A stretch of DNA of 25,359 bases from Porticoccus sp033791605 (GCA_033791605.1 JASJGJ010000028.1:1-25359), one strand, 5' to 3'; counted from the first letter of the stretch, positions 1 through 7,383 are shown. Notes: a model not told the origin generated them from the sequence alone. Numbers and translations: made by a program.

Positions 1-245
1 CCGACAAAGGTCATTAACGCAAATATGGTGGCAAACAAGCGTCGTAGTTTGCTGCCCTCGACTGGTTCAATAGCGTGATCCATAAAACTCAAACTAACTG
101 CTACGCCATCCGGCACCTGCCACACAGACCACAAGGCAAGCAATGGCAACAGTAATACAACACCGGAACGCATTGCTCCGCGAGTGATTGCGATCAACAC
201 GGAGCCACCAAATAAAATCAGTGCGGGTGGAAGAACTTCAATCAT
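1..245 (-). CDS. Proton-channel (MnhD/NuoM-like) antiporter subunit, N-terminal part only
   Basis: The minus strand from the ATG at 245 is open to the window edge, giving about 81 residues that begin MIEVLPPALILFGG. Visible are two hydrophobic segments (about residues 5-20 and 26-45) and a third starting near residue 70, as at the N-terminus of MrpA/MrpD/NuoL/M/N-type subunits. The ATG overlaps the stop of the preceding small gene by 8 nt; an in-frame ATG at 257 is an alternative start, and neither has a clear ribosome binding site. Assignment rests mainly on its place as last visible gene of the antiporter operon and on membrane topology, because the conserved Glu and Lys helices lie outside the window. 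If correct it is the third channel-type subunit of the cluster. Confidence 0.6.
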   Translation of the reverse strand, partial: MIEVLPPALILFGGSVLIAITRGAMRSGVVLLLPLLALWSVWQVPDGVAVSLSFMDHAIEPVEGSKLRRLFATIFALMTFV

Positions 246-504
246 CTGGATGTCCATCTTGATAGTAATGCTCGTCACGCTTTATAAATCGACCGAGCCC
301 TTTGGCTACTAACACCATCACCACACAGCATAAAAAGCCAAATACCGCACCAAAACCAAACCAACAATCAACGCCAAAATACCCTTTGATCTTAATCACG
401 AGTTGTAAAGCAACGGTAAGTGCCAACACCAGGCTGCCGCCAATCCAGAACCAACGAATTGTCCGAGGCCGCACTAACCAGTGATCGTCTTGTTTGGGTC
501 TCAT
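238..504 (-). CDS. Small two-TM membrane protein of the antiporter operon
   Basis: This 88-residue protein has a basic, hydrophilic N-terminus (MRPKQDDHWLVRPRT), a membrane segment at about residues 18-38, a second at about 45-67 that includes two adjacent cysteines, and a charged tail. I do not recognise a named family. It starts with an ATG that shares one base with the stop of the upstream channel subunit (TAATG) and overlaps the next channel gene by 8 nt, so it is embedded between two proton-channel genes and almost certainly translated with them. It could be an accessory or assembly subunit of the antiporter; that role is inferred from position only. No signal peptide cleavage site is evident. 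Confidence 0.75.
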   Translation of the reverse strand: MRPKQDDHWLVRPRTIRWFWIGGSLVLALTVALQLVIKIKGYFGVDCWFGFGAVFGFLCCVVMVLVAKGLGRFIKRDEHYYQDGHPDD

Positions 505-1970
505 TATTTCACTCCAACCATTTGAGCAGCTAGATCCAACGCTGGTTGGTTTATCCAGAAAAACATGACCGTCAACAGCGCCGTTATCGACAGCGCAATA
601 ACAATGGCCAACGGTGCCTCACGGTGGTCAATAGTTGGCGCTTCAGTTTCCGCCTTAAACCAAGCGCTATACACAATCGGCAAAAAATAAGCCGCATTGA
701 GTAGCGTGCTGACCACAATGGCCGCCATGGCAATATAATTTTCAGCCTGAAACGAACCCGTGAGCAAATACCATTTTGAGATAAAACCGGCGGTGGGCGG
801 AATTCCAATCATGCTCAACGCACCGATAGTAAACGCACCCATGGTCCAGGGCATGCGTCGACCGATACCGTGTAGCTGAGCCAATTCTGTTTTCTTACTG
901 GCCGTGTAAATACTACCGGCCGCAAAAAACAAAGTGATCTTGCCGAATGCATGAGCAACCATATGCAAAGCCGCAGCCATTAATGACAGAGGCATCAGTA
1001 AAGCTGCCGCCAAAATCACGTAGGAGAGTTGCGCGATCGTTGAATAAGCTAACAAGCGCTTAAGATTGGTTTGCCGCATTGCAATAAAGCTTGCGGTAAC
1101 AATCGTAAATACAGCAGCATAAACCAGCCAGCCGCCACTTGGCGAAGCAGCAAGGAAGTCGATACCAAAAATATAAACGACTATCTTAGTGATCGTGAAC
1201 ACACCTGCTTTTACCACGGCAACGGCATGCAACAGCGCGCTAACAGGTGTTGGGGCAACCATCGCTGCTGGCAACCAGCGATGCACGGGCATCAGCGCCG
1301 CCTTGCCTGTTCCAAAAACGAATAACGCAAGTAGTAGCCCGATGGCAGGGCCCGCTATATTACCCTCGAGAATACCACCTGCGGTAAATGCCAGTGTGCC
1401 GGTAACGGCATAGGTCCAAATGATCGCGGGTAAAAAAAGCCCCATTGAGGTTGCCAGTAAAATACCCAGATAAACGCGCGCCGATGCCACCGATTTGGCA
1501 TCGCCTTTGTGGGAAACCAAAGGGTAGGTAGATAGTGTTAAGACCTCATAGAAAACAAACAGGGTAAGCAGGTTTTCCGCCATCGCCACCCCCATCACTC
1601 CGAAAATTGCCACGGCAAAGCAGATATAAAAACGCGTTTGATGATGTTCATTATTACCACGCATATAGCCAATCGAGTAAATCGAATTGACTATCCATAA
1701 CAACGATGCCAGTGCCGCGAATAGCATTCCCAATGGCTCAATTTTAAATTGGAGAGAAATGCCGGGCAATATACTAACAAGGTGTGCCTCTGGCCGTGCG
1801 CCGCCTAACACTTCAGGAAACAGGCTCCACACCAGCAAGGCTAAGCTTACGCTGGTGAGAAGTGTAATGGCTTCGCGAATATTCGGATGGCTCTGACCTG
1901 CGAACCCGATAGCCACAGCTCCTAACAGCGGCAGGGCCAACATCCATAACAGTTGCGTCTCCATAATCAT
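504..1970 (-). CDS. Second MnhD/MnhA-like proton-channel subunit
   Basis: A 488-residue multi-spanning protein of the NuoL/M/N and MrpA/MrpD family, expected to carry protons across the inner membrane in the antiporter complex. Key membrane residues are present: Glu142 in the LFVFYEVLTLSTYP helix, Lys223 in TGKAALMPVHRWLP, Lys254 in HAVAVVKAGVF, and a later HAFGK lysine. The stretch MVAPTPVSALLHAV (about 237-250) is closer to the NuoL/MrpA style than to the neighbouring subunit, so this may stand in for the channel half of MrpA. The ATG at 1970 overlaps the TGA of the upstream gene (ATGA), with a second ATG two codons on. Similarity to the adjacent 500-residue subunit points to an old duplication. 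The exact subunit letter is uncertain. Confidence 0.88.
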   Translation of the reverse strand: MIMETQLLWMLALPLLGAVAIGFAGQSHPNIREAITLLTSVSLALLVWSLFPEVLGGARPEAHLVSILPGISLQFKIEPLGMLFAALASLLWIVNSIYSIGYMRGNNEHHQTRFYICFAVAIFGVMGVAMAENLLTLFVFYEVLTLSTYPLVSHKGDAKSVASARVYLGILLATSMGLFLPAIIWTYAVTGTLAFTAGGILEGNIAGPAIGLLLALFVFGTGKAALMPVHRWLPAAMVAPTPVSALLHAVAVVKAGVFTITKIVVYIFGIDFLAASPSGGWLVYAAVFTIVTASFIAMRQTNLKRLLAYSTIAQLSYVILAAALLMPLSLMAAALHMVAHAFGKITLFFAAGSIYTASKKTELAQLHGIGRRMPWTMGAFTIGALSMIGIPPTAGFISKWYLLTGSFQAENYIAMAAIVVSTLLNAAYFLPIVYSAWFKAETEAPTIDHREAPLAIVIALSITALLTVMFFWINQPALDLAAQMVGVK

Positions 1971-3469
1971 CGCAGGTGTTCCATTAACGCAGTCGCTGCT
2001 TGTTCTGACAGCGCTAATGGCACAGTAGAATCAAGACCAAAATAGACATTCGCCAATGCTGCTACCCACACCACTGCCAACATCAGCGGTGGCGCTTCAG
2101 ACATCTTTTCAGCTGTCGTTGATGATGACGATGTTAGAGCCTCACCAAAATAAGCGGCTTCTACCACACGCCAAAGATACGCAACCGCCATTAATGAGCT
2201 AATCAAAATAACAGCGATCACCACCACACCCTGGTAACCTTGCTCAAGAGCAGCTGAAATTAAATACCACTTACTAATAAAGCCTGCGGTACCCGGCACT
2301 CCAACCAAACTCATCCCAGCGAGCACAAAGGCAGCCATAGTCCAAGGCATAAATCGTGCAGCGCCTTTAAGATCTTGCAGAGTCAAACTTGCAAAACGTA
2401 GCCCTAAGCAGGCGACCGCAATAAACAAAGTGCCCTTGGCCAAAGCGTGATTAAACATGTGCACGACACTTGCGGTAAGTCCCGCTTTACTCACAAAACT
2501 TGCGCCCAACCAGATATAACCGAGTTGTGCAATCGACGAATAAGCCAATAACCGTTTCAAATTCGTTTCAAACAGTGCAACGCCAGAAGCAACCAAAATT
2601 GCGATAAGCGCTAGCGGCATCAAAAAGCCAGAGAACTGCACATCATGTCCAATCAGGTTCCCCTGAAAAACCACGAAATCAAAACGCAACAATACGTATA
2701 AGGCAATTTTGGTTGAACAAGCCGCTAGAAACGCCGTGGCTATATGGGGCGCATAGGTATAACAATTGGGCAACCACGCATGCAAGGGGAACAGTGCGGC
2801 TTTAAGCGCAAGACCTACGGTGATAAACCCAGCCGCCACCATAATAGGCTTTAGCTCTTCCACTTCAGCTAGGCGACTTTCCATATCGGCCAAATTCAGC
2901 GTGCCCGTCATCATATAAATGAGGCCCACTCCGATAAGATAAAACGTCGCCCCGATAGTGCCCATAATCAGGTACTTAAACACCGAAGGAAGCGCACGAC
3001 GATCAGAGCCTGCCGAAATCAGTACATAACTGGCGAGTGAGGCAATTTCCATGAACACAAATATATTAAAGGCATCTCCGGCCACCAGGATGCCTAGCAT
3101 CCCTGAGAGGGCCAGCAGCCAGGCTGCATAAAACAGCATATGACGCTCGGGTTCTAGCTCGGCAGTAAGGCTGTTTCTTGCGGCAAGTAGCGTGGTACTG
3201 GATGCGCCAGTAACGATCAATAAAAGCAGCGCGCTCAGTTCATCAATACGTAATTCAATACCTACCGGAGCCGGCCAAGAGCCCACGGCATAAACAATGA
3301 CTTCGCCTTCTAGCACCGTGCTGGCCATAGAAATAGCGATGGCAAACGCCATAAAACTGGTTACCAACGCGGCGAGCCAGGGTAAAGTTGCTCCCCGCAA
3401 CAACATCACCATCGGTGCCACAAGTAAAGGCAACGCTACCTGTAAGGCAGGCCAGTGACTGGCAATCAT
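1967..3469 (-). CDS. mnhD: Na+/H+ antiporter subunit D (MnhD/MrpD)
   Basis: A 500-residue, roughly 14-TM proton-translocating subunit of the complex I-like antiporter family. The helix around residues 131-150 carries Glu141 (GDAFNIFVFMEIAS), Lys223 lies in LALKAALFPLHAWLP, Lys254 in ACSTKIALYVLL, and the HALAKGTLF lysine follows; all are key positions for proton transfer in MrpD and NuoM/N. Length is normal for MrpD. The ATG overlaps the mnhC stop by 4 nt and the gene overlaps the next channel subunit by 4 nt, so the three are translationally coupled. It is expected to couple proton entry to Na+ (or other monovalent cation) export for pH and salt tolerance. Substrate specificity cannot be read from the sequence. 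Confidence 0.92.
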   Translation of the reverse strand: MIASHWPALQVALPLLVAPMVMLLRGATLPWLAALVTSFMAFAIAISMASTVLEGEVIVYAVGSWPAPVGIELRIDELSALLLLIVTGASSTTLLAARNSLTAELEPERHMLFYAAWLLALSGMLGILVAGDAFNIFVFMEIASLASYVLISAGSDRRALPSVFKYLIMGTIGATFYLIGVGLIYMMTGTLNLADMESRLAEVEELKPIMVAAGFITVGLALKAALFPLHAWLPNCYTYAPHIATAFLAACSTKIALYVLLRFDFVVFQGNLIGHDVQFSGFLMPLALIAILVASGVALFETNLKRLLAYSSIAQLGYIWLGASFVSKAGLTASVVHMFNHALAKGTLFIAVACLGLRFASLTLQDLKGAARFMPWTMAAFVLAGMSLVGVPGTAGFISKWYLISAALEQGYQGVVVIAVILISSLMAVAYLWRVVEAAYFGEALTSSSSTTAEKMSEAPPLMLAVVWVAALANVYFGLDSTVPLALSEQAATALMEHLR

Positions 3470-3825
3470 CGGTGATTGTCCTTAGCTTGAATCTCATGCT
3501 CTTCAATGCTGTCGTAGGTTTCTTTAATACGCACCACAATTGCCAAACCTAATGCCGTTGTGGAAATACCCACTACGATAGCGGTAAGAATTAATACCTG
3601 CGGCAACGGGTTGGAAAAAATTTGATCGCTCACCCCTTCTTGAATAATGGGTGCGGTACCGCCATCCACTTTGTCCATGGTGATATAAAGAAGAAACACC
3701 GCCGACTGGAAAATGGATAAACCCAGCAACTTCTTAATGAGGTTTCCCTTGGCGATAACGGTATAAAAACCCATCATCAACACAACAGCAAACACCCAAT
3801 AATTATAAAGACCTAACCATTCCAT
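3466..3825 (-). CDS. mnhC: Antiporter subunit C (MnhC/MrpC, NuoK-like)
   Basis: A 119-residue protein with three membrane helices, homologous to NuoK. The hallmark stretch is NPLPQVLILTAIVVGISTTA (about residues 72-91), leading into the third helix and a charged C-terminal tail. I take the ATG at 3825, which overlaps the last base of the upstream stop codon (TGATG), in preference to a TTG one codon earlier; the gene then overlaps mnhD by 4 nt. In Mrp antiporters this subunit sits at the ion-handling interface between the D-type channel and the small subunits. Length and motif are standard for the family. Confidence 0.92.
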   Translation of the reverse strand: MEWLGLYNYWVFAVVLMMGFYTVIAKGNLIKKLLGLSIFQSAVFLLYITMDKVDGGTAPIIQEGVSDQIFSNPLPQVLILTAIVVGISTTALGLAIVVRIKETYDSIEEHEIQAKDNHR

Positions 3826-4805
3826 CAACGATTATCCCTAGCCGCGAATGCATGAAAAATAGATAACATACAACCACACACAGTAACGCCCACACCTAAT
3901 TCAATCAGCAAAATACCAAGATGTTGGCCCGCGACCGGATCAATTTGTAATACCGAATAATCGAGAAAGTTACCACCAAGAACTATGCCAGCTAAGCCAA
4001 CCAGGACATAAAGTACTGCTCCACCAGCCATCATTGCGGTTATAGCTGATAAGGGCACTACTGTCAGCGCTGGCCCCTCACCTTCTAACAAAGCATACAA
4101 AATTACAGCCGCAGCAACCAACGCACCGGCCTGAAAACCACCGCCCGGGCCATACTCACCATGAAACTGTACATACAATCCGAACAACACGATAAAAGGG
4201 ATTAATAGTCGCCCAAGCACACGGGGAATAAGATGGTGACGCAGACCATCCGAACTTGATGCTGGTTGCACCGGACTTGCCGCTTTGCGATGCCGGGTAC
4301 CCAGTAATAACATCACGCCAATGGCCGCGGTCAATACTACAAACACTTCGCCCAGCGTGTCATAACCACGGAAACTACCGAGTATCGCGGTAACCACGTT
4401 GGGAATGTCTATCAACTCAGGTGTTTTTTCCAAATACCAAGGGGCAACGTGCTGATGCACAGGTGCATCAGGGTCACCGAGCCTCGGCTTATCAAACGTC
4501 GCATAGACAATTAATGCGCCTGCCACTACCACTGGCACAGCTAACCAGCGTCCAGGGCGAATGGATCGTTCTTTTTGTTCGGTGAGCGCCAGCGCACTCA
4601 AAAATAACACCGTTGATATTCCCGCACCCACTGCGGCCTCAGTCAACGCAACATCAGCTGCATCAAGGATGAAGAAAATCGACGCCATTAATAAACTAAA
4701 AATACCAGTGAGCATGACCGCTACAAAGAGGTCAGGTGTCCGTATAATCGCAATGGCAGTAATCACCAACAATGTGAGTAAGAATACGCCAAACAAAACG
4801 ATCAT
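3825..4805 (-). CDS. Fused MbhD-MbhE-MnhB antiporter subunit
   Basis: A 326-residue membrane protein joining three modules. Residues 1 to about 75 match the MbhD/DUF4040 module, with RTPDLFVAVMLTGIFSLLMA and the acidic LTEAAVGAGISTVLF helix. Residues about 140-170 match the MbhE-like hairpin (GSFRGYDTLGEVFVVLTAAIG). Residues about 190-320 match MnhB (FGLYVQFHGEYGPGGGFQAG, then further helices). In classical Mrp operons the first two modules form the C-terminus of the large MrpA protein and MnhB is separate; here they are split from any NuoL-like part and fused to MnhB. The ATG lies 3 nt after the mnhG stop. The modules contribute the ion path on the antiporter side of the complex. Module boundaries are estimated by eye. 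Confidence 0.88.
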   Translation of the reverse strand: MIVLFGVFLLTLLVITAIAIIRTPDLFVAVMLTGIFSLLMASIFFILDAADVALTEAAVGAGISTVLFLSALALTEQKERSIRPGRWLAVPVVVAGALIVYATFDKPRLGDPDAPVHQHVAPWYLEKTPELIDIPNVVTAILGSFRGYDTLGEVFVVLTAAIGVMLLLGTRHRKAASPVQPASSSDGLRHHLIPRVLGRLLIPFIVLFGLYVQFHGEYGPGGGFQAGALVAAAVILYALLEGEGPALTVVPLSAITAMMAGGAVLYVLVGLAGIVLGGNFLDYSVLQIDPVAGQHLGILLIELGVGVTVCGCMLSIFHAFAARDNR

Positions 4806-4808
4806 AGC

Positions 4809-5150
4809 TCAATCTTCCTTGCCAGCTGAAGCAGAGTCTTCAGCTAAAGCCAATTTGTTAGGTTTCATACCTGACATCAACGCCGCATTCGCCAACGCAT
4901 AAGTAGCGGTCGGCCCAGTCAATAGCATAAAGACGAGAATAGCGATGAGTTTAATGGTTGCCAGTGAGGCACCCGCTTGCAGCATAATGCCAATAAGAAT
5001 AAGTATCGTACCCATAGAATCTGTCAGGCTTGCGGCGTGCATACGGGTGTAAAATTCAGGCAAACGCACAACGCCAACGCCACCGATTAGAATAAAAATT
5101 CCGCCAACAGACAGCAAAACCCAGCTTAGCAGATCAATAACCCAGGCCAT
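4809..5150 (-). CDS. mnhG: Antiporter subunit G (MnhG/MrpG)
   Basis: A 113-residue protein with three hydrophobic segments. The hallmark is GGVGVVRLPEFYTRMHAASLTDSMG at about residues 23-47 (Arg-Leu-Pro-x-Phe-Tyr-x-Arg-x-His), followed by a glycine/threonine-rich helix with LLTGPTATYALANAA. Length is typical of MnhG, a small obligatory subunit of Mrp complexes. The ATG lies 3 nt downstream of the mnhF stop, and the next gene begins 3 nt after its own stop. The charged tail (about 95-113) is lysine- and glutamate-rich and presumably cytoplasmic. Confidence 0.93.
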   Translation of the reverse strand: MAWVIDLLSWVLLSVGGIFILIGGVGVVRLPEFYTRMHAASLTDSMGTILILIGIMLQAGASLATIKLIAILVFMLLTGPTATYALANAALMSGMKPNKLALAEDSASAGKED

Positions 5151-5153
5151 TCG

Positions 5154-5435
5154 CTAGTTTTCCGACGATTTATTAACGGCATTACGCGCCGCAGCATTTT
5201 GGAAAAAATTAAGCACCGCCAGTACGCCGATAAAGTTAATTAGGGCATAGGCCAGCGCCAAATCGAGGAAGTCAGGGCGACCGTACAGGAAGGCAATAAC
5301 TGATAATAGTAATACTGTTTTTGTACCCATCATGTTAACTGCCAGCACCCGATCATAAACACTTGGACCCGACATAGCGCGTATCAGAGCTAGCGCCATA
5401 GTAATAAGAATGGCTATTGATGCAGCATAATACAT
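5154..5435 (-). CDS. mnhF: Antiporter subunit F (MnhF/MrpF)
   Basis: A 93-residue protein with three membrane segments. The family signature is seen in MALALIRAMSGPSVYDRVLAVN at residues 13-34 and RPDFLDLALAYALINFIGVLAV in the third helix. MrpF is a small integral subunit that packs between the D-type channel and MrpG and takes part in cation binding in known structures. The ATG at 5435 begins 4 nt after the mnhE stop, within the E-F-G order common to Mrp operons. The Shine-Dalgarno sequence is weak, which fits translational coupling to mnhE. Confidence 0.92.
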   Translation of the reverse strand: MYYAASIAILITMALALIRAMSGPSVYDRVLAVNMMGTKTVLLLSVIAFLYGRPDFLDLALAYALINFIGVLAVLNFFQNAAARNAVNKSSEN

Positions 5436-5439
5436 AGAA

Positions 5440-5937
5440 TTAATAGTCCGTAAGCGCGGCGGCGCGGCGGTTCATTTCACCTTCGAGCAAGGCATCAGCG
5501 CCTACTTGTGTAAAACAATGCACAGTTAGTTTACCTTCATGAATATCCAATGTGACCGAGCCTGGTGTTAAACTAATCGAATTACCCAAAATCGCCTGCC
5601 CTACAGGGTCTGCAGGCACCGCATCAAACTCAATGATGGTGGGGCTAATTGGCATTTCCCGCTTTAAAATAATTCTGGCAACTTCGAAGCTCGATAGCGT
5701 AATTTCCTTTAGCAGCCATACCCAATAACGGGGTAAGCGAGGCAGCACATACCAGGAAAACATAGAATCATCGAGGGCACCCATACGGTGAGCAAGATAT
5801 AGAGACAGCAGACAGGAGAACACCCCCAAACCAAGCAGTAAAGGCTTATAGATGCCTGACCACAATAGCCAAGCAATCGCCAATATCAATAGCAGTATGG
5901 CTAATTTTTTTAAATAGTTGGAATCAGTAGTGCCCAC
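5440..5937 (-). CDS. mnhE: Antiporter subunit E (MnhE/MrpE)
   Basis: A 165-residue protein with two or three N-terminal membrane segments (about residues 10-50) and a soluble cytoplasmic domain. The conserved stretch is LGNSISLTPGSVTLDI near residues 115-130, followed by LTVHCF, diagnostic of MnhE. The most likely start is a GTG at 5937, 11 nt after the stop of the Rap1a-like gene, with a GAGA ribosome binding site overlapping that stop. It heads the antiporter E-F-G block. Known MrpE proteins help assembly and full activity rather than form the channel. Confidence 0.9.
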   Translation of the reverse strand: MGTTDSNYLKKLAILLLILAIAWLLWSGIYKPLLLGLGVFSCLLSLYLAHRMGALDDSMFSWYVLPRLPRYWVWLLKEITLSSFEVARIILKREMPISPTIIEFDAVPADPVGQAILGNSISLTPGSVTLDIHEGKLTVHCFTQVGADALLEGEMNRRAAALTDY

Positions 5938-5945
5938 AAAATTCT

Positions 5946-6419
5946 CTAGCGCGGACCATTAGAATTCGAATCACAAGGGTAATGTTTACGTACAGAGGTA
6001 TAAACCACGTTGCGTGCCATTGCATCTGCAACCAACTTAGTCGCCTTAAGATCATCAACTACATTCGAAACGACTTCATGCAAGGAAATCGGGTCACCAA
6101 GACAAAACTCTGCATAACGGGCAGCACGATCACGCAAACCAACACCACGAACTCGTGTTGCTCTCTCAGTAAAGGTTTCCTTCTGTTCCAATTCCGCCTC
6201 TACGTTAAGCAGCACCCGCTCATCAGTAGCTACTGCGCCATCAATAAAACCCTGGATATAGCGAATGCAAAATTGTCCATCCACGCTTTCTGTTTGTTCT
6301 GGCAAGAAAACACAATGCGATTTAAGCTCGACAGCTGATAGTGCCTCAACTGCATTTGTCTTATTCACAGTGAATACTAAAAAAAACACGCAAATCATAC
6401 CCATTAGTTTTTGATTCAT
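5946..6419 (-). CDS. Secreted Rap1a/Tai-like small protein, first gene of the antiporter operon
   Basis: A 157-residue protein starting at the ATG at 6419, 6 nt after a good GGAG ribosome binding site; a GTG one codon upstream is possible but less likely. Residues 1-23 form a signal peptide ending TNA, so the mature protein should be periplasmic. Four cysteines (36, 51, 106, 149) lie in the pattern of the Rap1a/Tai immunity-protein fold: the first helix, FCIRYIQGFIDG, FCLGDPISLHEVVSNVVDDL, and a closing HYPC. Founding members block peptidoglycan-cleaving type VI effectors, but the fold is widespread in proteins with no known toxin. No effector gene is nearby. The gene ends 8 nt before mnhE, so it is probably co-transcribed; whether it serves the antiporter is unknown. 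Confidence 0.72.
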   Translation of the reverse strand: MNQKLMGMICVFFLVFTVNKTNAVEALSAVELKSHCVFLPEQTESVDGQFCIRYIQGFIDGAVATDERVLLNVEAELEQKETFTERATRVRGVGLRDRAARYAEFCLGDPISLHEVVSNVVDDLKATKLVADAMARNVVYTSVRKHYPCDSNSNGPR

Positions 6420-6519
6420 CACTCACTCCAAAAGATATGCCTTAAAACAGCCGCCGAGAACATACAATAAGAACATCATCTCATGAAAACATATACACGT
6501 ACATTATTCAGATAACACA

Positions 6520-6818
6520 GAAAATGTCAGCTGGGCCTTATTCAGTAACTACGTGCATGTCTTAATTTTCTCGGAGACTGATGTCAATATGCGAATGAGA
6601 AAGGTAGCTGTTAACGTTGGTATTACTGAGCGTGCGGTGCAACGCATCATTGCAGAATTAGAAGCGGCCGACATCGTGCTTAAAAAACGCGACTGACGAC
6701 ATAATCACTATATCGTTATTACGACCAACCACTGCTACACCCACTTGAAACACAGTGCACTGTAGGCACCCTGCTTAAGACAGACGCTCATAAAGAAACA
6801 ATAACAAAATCTGTGTAA
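6520..6818 (+). pseudogene. Degraded winged-helix (MarR-like) transcriptional regulator
   Basis: Joined across two lesions, the plus strand encodes a recognisable small winged-helix regulator. The frame open after the TGA at 6484 reads SWALFSNYVHVLIF (from 6529), then RMRKVAVNVGITERAVQRII and AELEAADIVLKKRD. It is cut by TGA at 6694-6696, after which RHNHYIV continues in frame. A frameshift between about 6709 and 6723 moves to the frame reading DQPLLHPLE and CTVGTLLK, ending with TAA at 6816. This is the usual order for the family: helix one, GITERAVQRI recognition helix, wing with R-N-H-Y, then a HPLE...CTVGTLL tail. No intact start codon is visible in the right frame. One stop plus one frameshift makes a functional product very unlikely unless the assembly is wrong. 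Confidence 0.75.
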
Positions 6819-6850
6819 CTGGCCATGATTAACCCAGACAATGGGAGGGG

Positions 6851-7127
6851 ATAGACACCAACAAGAAAGAAGAGCTACAAGCCATTTTCAAGCAGCTGAA
6901 AAAATATCAAGACCAAGAAAGATCTCAATAAGCTTTGGCGAATACTGGCCATGATTACTGTCAAGGCAGCTCTGAATGCCAAAATTGACGACCATCTGAA
7001 TTATACCAAGCGTGACCAATCTAATGCCGACAACAGTCGCAACGGGTATACCAGCAGGACACAACAACCGGAAGGCGGCCTACTCGAATTGGATACTCTG
7101 CTCGACATTTACCACAAACTCTTCTAG
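6851..7127 (+). mobile_element. IS256-family transposase remnant (N-terminal part)
   Basis: The plus strand carries the front end of an IS256-type (mutator) transposase. One frame reads TNKKEELQAIFKQLKK from 6857; after an A-run at 6899-6904 the reading continues one frame over as KNIKTKKDLNKLW, MITVKAALNAKIDDHL and NSRNGYTS, then LELDT and a TAG at 7125. The T-V-x-A-A-L-N-A-x-x-D-D-H-L and N-S-R-N-G-Y-T-S blocks are the standard N-terminal landmarks of this family. The DDE catalytic domain, roughly the last 300 residues, is absent, as is any obvious right inverted repeat. The start codon position reads ATA. This is a dead fragment left after deletion, not a working element. Confidence 0.82.
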
Positions 7128-7383
7128 CTGATAATTCTGGACTTCGCTTCTGAACTCTCACAAACTTGTAGGCAAATAATTTATTCGACCCCCCAGCTAT
7201 TCTCCAATTAATGTAACATTTTAACCTGAAAACAATACTCTAAAAAAAACACACTAAATGTTACACTTTTATCAGTGATTAGATTGCTTAAGACCTTTAA
7301 GCTATTGATTTAATTGAAGCAGCCCTTCATTTTACGAACAAAAAATTGCCAAGCATAAGCGTGCATCGCACATAAATATCCAT
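7128..7383. other. AT-rich mutS leader without a gene
   Basis: This 256-bp stretch between the transposase remnant and mutS holds no open frame that I can defend. It is rich in A and T, contains the inverted repeat listed separately, and must contain the mutS promoter unless transcription enters from further left. A TTGATT at 7305-7310 is a possible -35 element, but no convincing -10 sits at the right distance, so I do not call a promoter. There is no clear Shine-Dalgarno sequence before the mutS ATG at 7384. Confidence 0.5.
7212..7265. repeat. 10-bp perfect inverted repeat upstream of mutS
   Basis: TGTAACATTT at 7212-7221 and its exact reverse complement AAATGTTACA at 7256-7265 are separated by 34 bp. 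Pairing does not extend beyond 10 bp on either side. The spacing is long for a transcription terminator, and no T-run follows directly. It could be a pair of operator half-sites for an unknown regulator, or an accident of AT-rich DNA. Confidence 0.4.

Noticed and set aside
1071..1413. Overlapping plus-strand open frames within the second channel subunit
   Set aside because: They are antisense to a clear membrane protein gene and show no membrane or domain pattern of their own.
5946..6419. A type VI effector-immunity pair
   Set aside because: The Rap1a/Tai-like gene has no effector-like partner on either side; upstream is only pseudogene DNA and downstream is the antiporter operon.
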